Shown piece after piece: positions 62,919-64,000 of a stretch of DNA of 64,000 nucleotides. The notes under the pieces are model-generated. The model made no database searches and was not told the origin of the DNA. It saw only the letters and a program-made list of their open reading frames with translations. A program made the translations under genes and the position numbers. Numbering within the stretch: the first letter of the stretch is position 1; every line of letters begins with the position of its first letter. Origin of the DNA: an uncultured Prevotella sp. (GTDB lineage Bacteria; Bacteroidota; Bacteroidia; Bacteroidales; Bacteroidaceae); the NCBI GenBank assembly GCA_946998205.1, contig CAMPYJ010000001.1, forward strand, positions 1-64,000. The letters are read 5' to 3'.

Positions 62919-63089
62919 CTAATTTATCTCCCAGTCTACCTCCTCTTCTCCAGCATCCTCACGTTTAACCTCATTGAGGTATAACATTTGTTCCCTACTC
63001 TTTAATGGAATCTCCGAAGCTGTCATAATAGACATTTTCTGCACCGAATGGATCACGGTGCATGAAGGTTTTATGTACTTTTTCCTCAT
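62919..63089 (-). CDS. Small protein upstream of the fimbrillin, 56 aa
   Basis: ATG-to-TAG frame of 56 codons. The product begins MRKKYIKPSC, continues through a short hydrophobic/Met-containing stretch (VIHSVQKMSIMTASE) and ends acidic (REDAGEEEVDWEIN). Short genes of this layout (M-K/R-K-x-Y-I-K-P start, acidic tail) often sit just ahead of Bacteroidales surface-protein genes, in my memory. Same strand as the fimbrillin, 47 bp apart. Function unknown. Confidence 0.6.
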   Translation of the reverse strand: MRKKYIKPSCTVIHSVQKMSIMTASEIPLKSREQMLYLNEVKREDAGEEEVDWEIN

Positions 63090-63552
63090 AGCTGTAATTT
63101 TTAATGATTATTGGATAATATTTTAGTAGAAAAAATGTCATGAATACGTTTCAAGAATTTGTGTATGAACACATCTCCCGCCTGTCACATACAGATGTTT
63201 ACATAGTCTAAGGAGACCCCTGCCGAGTTCTGTCATATCCTTGATTTTTCAAGTTTTTCTGTTACGGCTGTAAATTTACGGTGTTTTTGTTTATTCACAA
63301 ATTATTTGCGTTTCTTTTTTTTTTTTGAATTTGTTAACTATCTGATAACGTCAAAAAAAACACCCGCCACACCCACCAACGAGAGCATGCGGCACTTTGT
63401 ATTGAAAGACAGTGGGCCGTAAGAGACAGCCATGCCACACAGCTTGACAGCGTTACGCGCCAAAGAAAGATTCACAAGAGCGACACCAGGCCGCCACCAT
63501 ACGGTGACGCAGCCATGCGGAAAGGAAATCACATAACTTTAAAGCAACACTT
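63090..63552. other. Gene-free stretch upstream of the 56-aa gene
   Basis: AT-rich upstream region followed by a more GC-rich part (63360-63540). No convincing gene, RNA or promoter was recognised; the open frames here are short and without family character. Confidence 0.45.
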
Positions 63553-63635
63553 TAAAATCATTGACTTTACTACATAAACTCAATGACTTTATCAACCAAA
63601 CACATTGTGTTTGGCATGCAATCTCCATGCTTTTG
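63553..63635. repeat. 22-bp-phased array 6
   Basis: Four units start at 63553, 63575, 63597 and 63619: TAAAATCATTGACTTTA, TAAACTCAATGACTTTA, CAAACACATTGTGTTTG (near-perfect palindrome) and CAATCTCCATGCTTTTG, with linkers CTACA, TCAAC and GCATG. From 63636 to 63886 I see nothing recognisable. Confidence 0.8.
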
Positions 63636-63886
63636 AAAGCCAGCATACTCTCAGACCCTTCACTCCCCCATCCGGTTGGCCATCCACTGCCTGATAAGCG
63701 GGAACAGACGGCGACTATGAGCGGAGTCGTTGTTGAATGCGCGCAACTGTCGCCTGCCGCCAGTGACGCACGGTGAGCGGCAACGACAATCGGAAGAGAG
63801 AGACAGAAGAGAGAGACGGAAGCGTCGCGTTCGCAAATCGTCGTTGGCACAAAGAACAGGATTGTTGTCGACGGTAAACCACCTTA

Positions 63887-64000
63887 GGGCGGTTCTATAA
63901 ATTACCGCCGTAAAGTTTTTTTGTATGTTTGACAGTTTACGTTTTGTCATCTTGCGGTCTCTTTTTATATAAAACAGGCTGCGCCTCAACAATTCAAACA
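63887..64000 (+). mobile_element. Miniature inverted-repeat element, long form, cut by window end (copy G)
   Basis: An intact left end (GGGCGGTTCTATAAATTA), CCGCCGTAAAG plus T-tract, GTTTTGTCATCTTG, then the extra segment beginning ATATAAAACAGGCTGCGCC that is also found in D1. The remainder lies beyond the window. Confidence 0.85.

Noticed and set aside
63660..63992. Open frame of 110 codons on the minus strand
   Set aside because: It begins inside element copy G and crosses plain intergenic DNA; the product is basic and unlike a folded protein.

Overview
This window is a chromosomal segment from a member of the Bacteroidales, most likely a Prevotella-type organism. The evidence is the TAnnTTTG promoter boxes, type IX secretion (T9SS) sorting tails, a large Mfa-like fimbrillin, a HmuY/HmuR-type heme locus, the families DUF3078, DUF4924 and PCMD, an 11-subunit complex I with fused NuoCD, and a minimal TatA/TatC pair. 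Assignments rest on motifs and remembered family knowledge; no database was searched. I saw no rRNA, tRNA, CRISPR array or intact transposase gene.

Layout. 1-10524 (minus strand): the complex I operon nuoA-B-CD-H-I-J-K-L-M-N, without nuoEFG. 10525-11586: a gene-free stretch with a 22-bp-phased array and a 195-bp miniature inverted-repeat element. 11587-21537 (mostly minus): a secreted orphan protein, a 52-aa membrane peptide, an RluA-type synthase, dapA, a DMT transporter, truA, an L,D-transpeptidase, a short sorting-tail-like protein, RNase Z, a lipoprotein and mazG. 21639-25504 (plus): valS and a clostripain-like protease. 25604-26911 (minus): a DUF3078 outer-membrane protein. 27040-34205 (plus): pyrG-yidC-S9 peptidase, then an MFS transporter. 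34347-36966 (minus): an OmpP1-type barrel and a Tyr/Trp/Gly-rich protein. After that come prmA (plus), a ROK glucokinase (minus), a plus operon of LysE, DUF4924, rfbD and prfC, then tatA-tatC (plus), and trmO and a PAP2 phosphatase (minus). 47426-51918 (minus): a heme-uptake operon of two paralogous lipoproteins, a TonB receptor and HmuY. 52176-53513 (minus): greA and an MBL hydrolase. 53625-56265 (plus): a lipoprotein and a PCMD/beta-barrel pair. 57165-59750 (plus): a secreted GH33 sialidase. 60163-63089 (minus): a 56-aa peptide gene followed by a 902-aa fimbrillin.

The most unusual content is intergenic. (1) A family of miniature inverted-repeat elements has 18-bp ends reading GGGCGGTTCTATAAATTA. 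Full copies are about 194 bp, or about 257 bp with an extra 62-bp block. Four insertions keep perfect 4-bp target duplications (TACA, TTTA, TTTA, TTCA), and one element lies inside another. (2) Six intergenic arrays are built from degenerate 17-bp quasi-palindromes (typically CAA...TTG) separated by 5-bp linkers, a strict 22-bp period. Five of the six lie within about 250 bp of a miniature element. I do not recognise either family.

Functionally the window mixes housekeeping genes (respiration, CTP and lysine synthesis, translation, membrane insertion) with a host-interaction set typical of oral and gut Prevotella: sialidase, fimbrillin, heme uptake and a C11 protease. The sialidase C-terminal module also occurs as a stand-alone secreted protein about 45 kb away.
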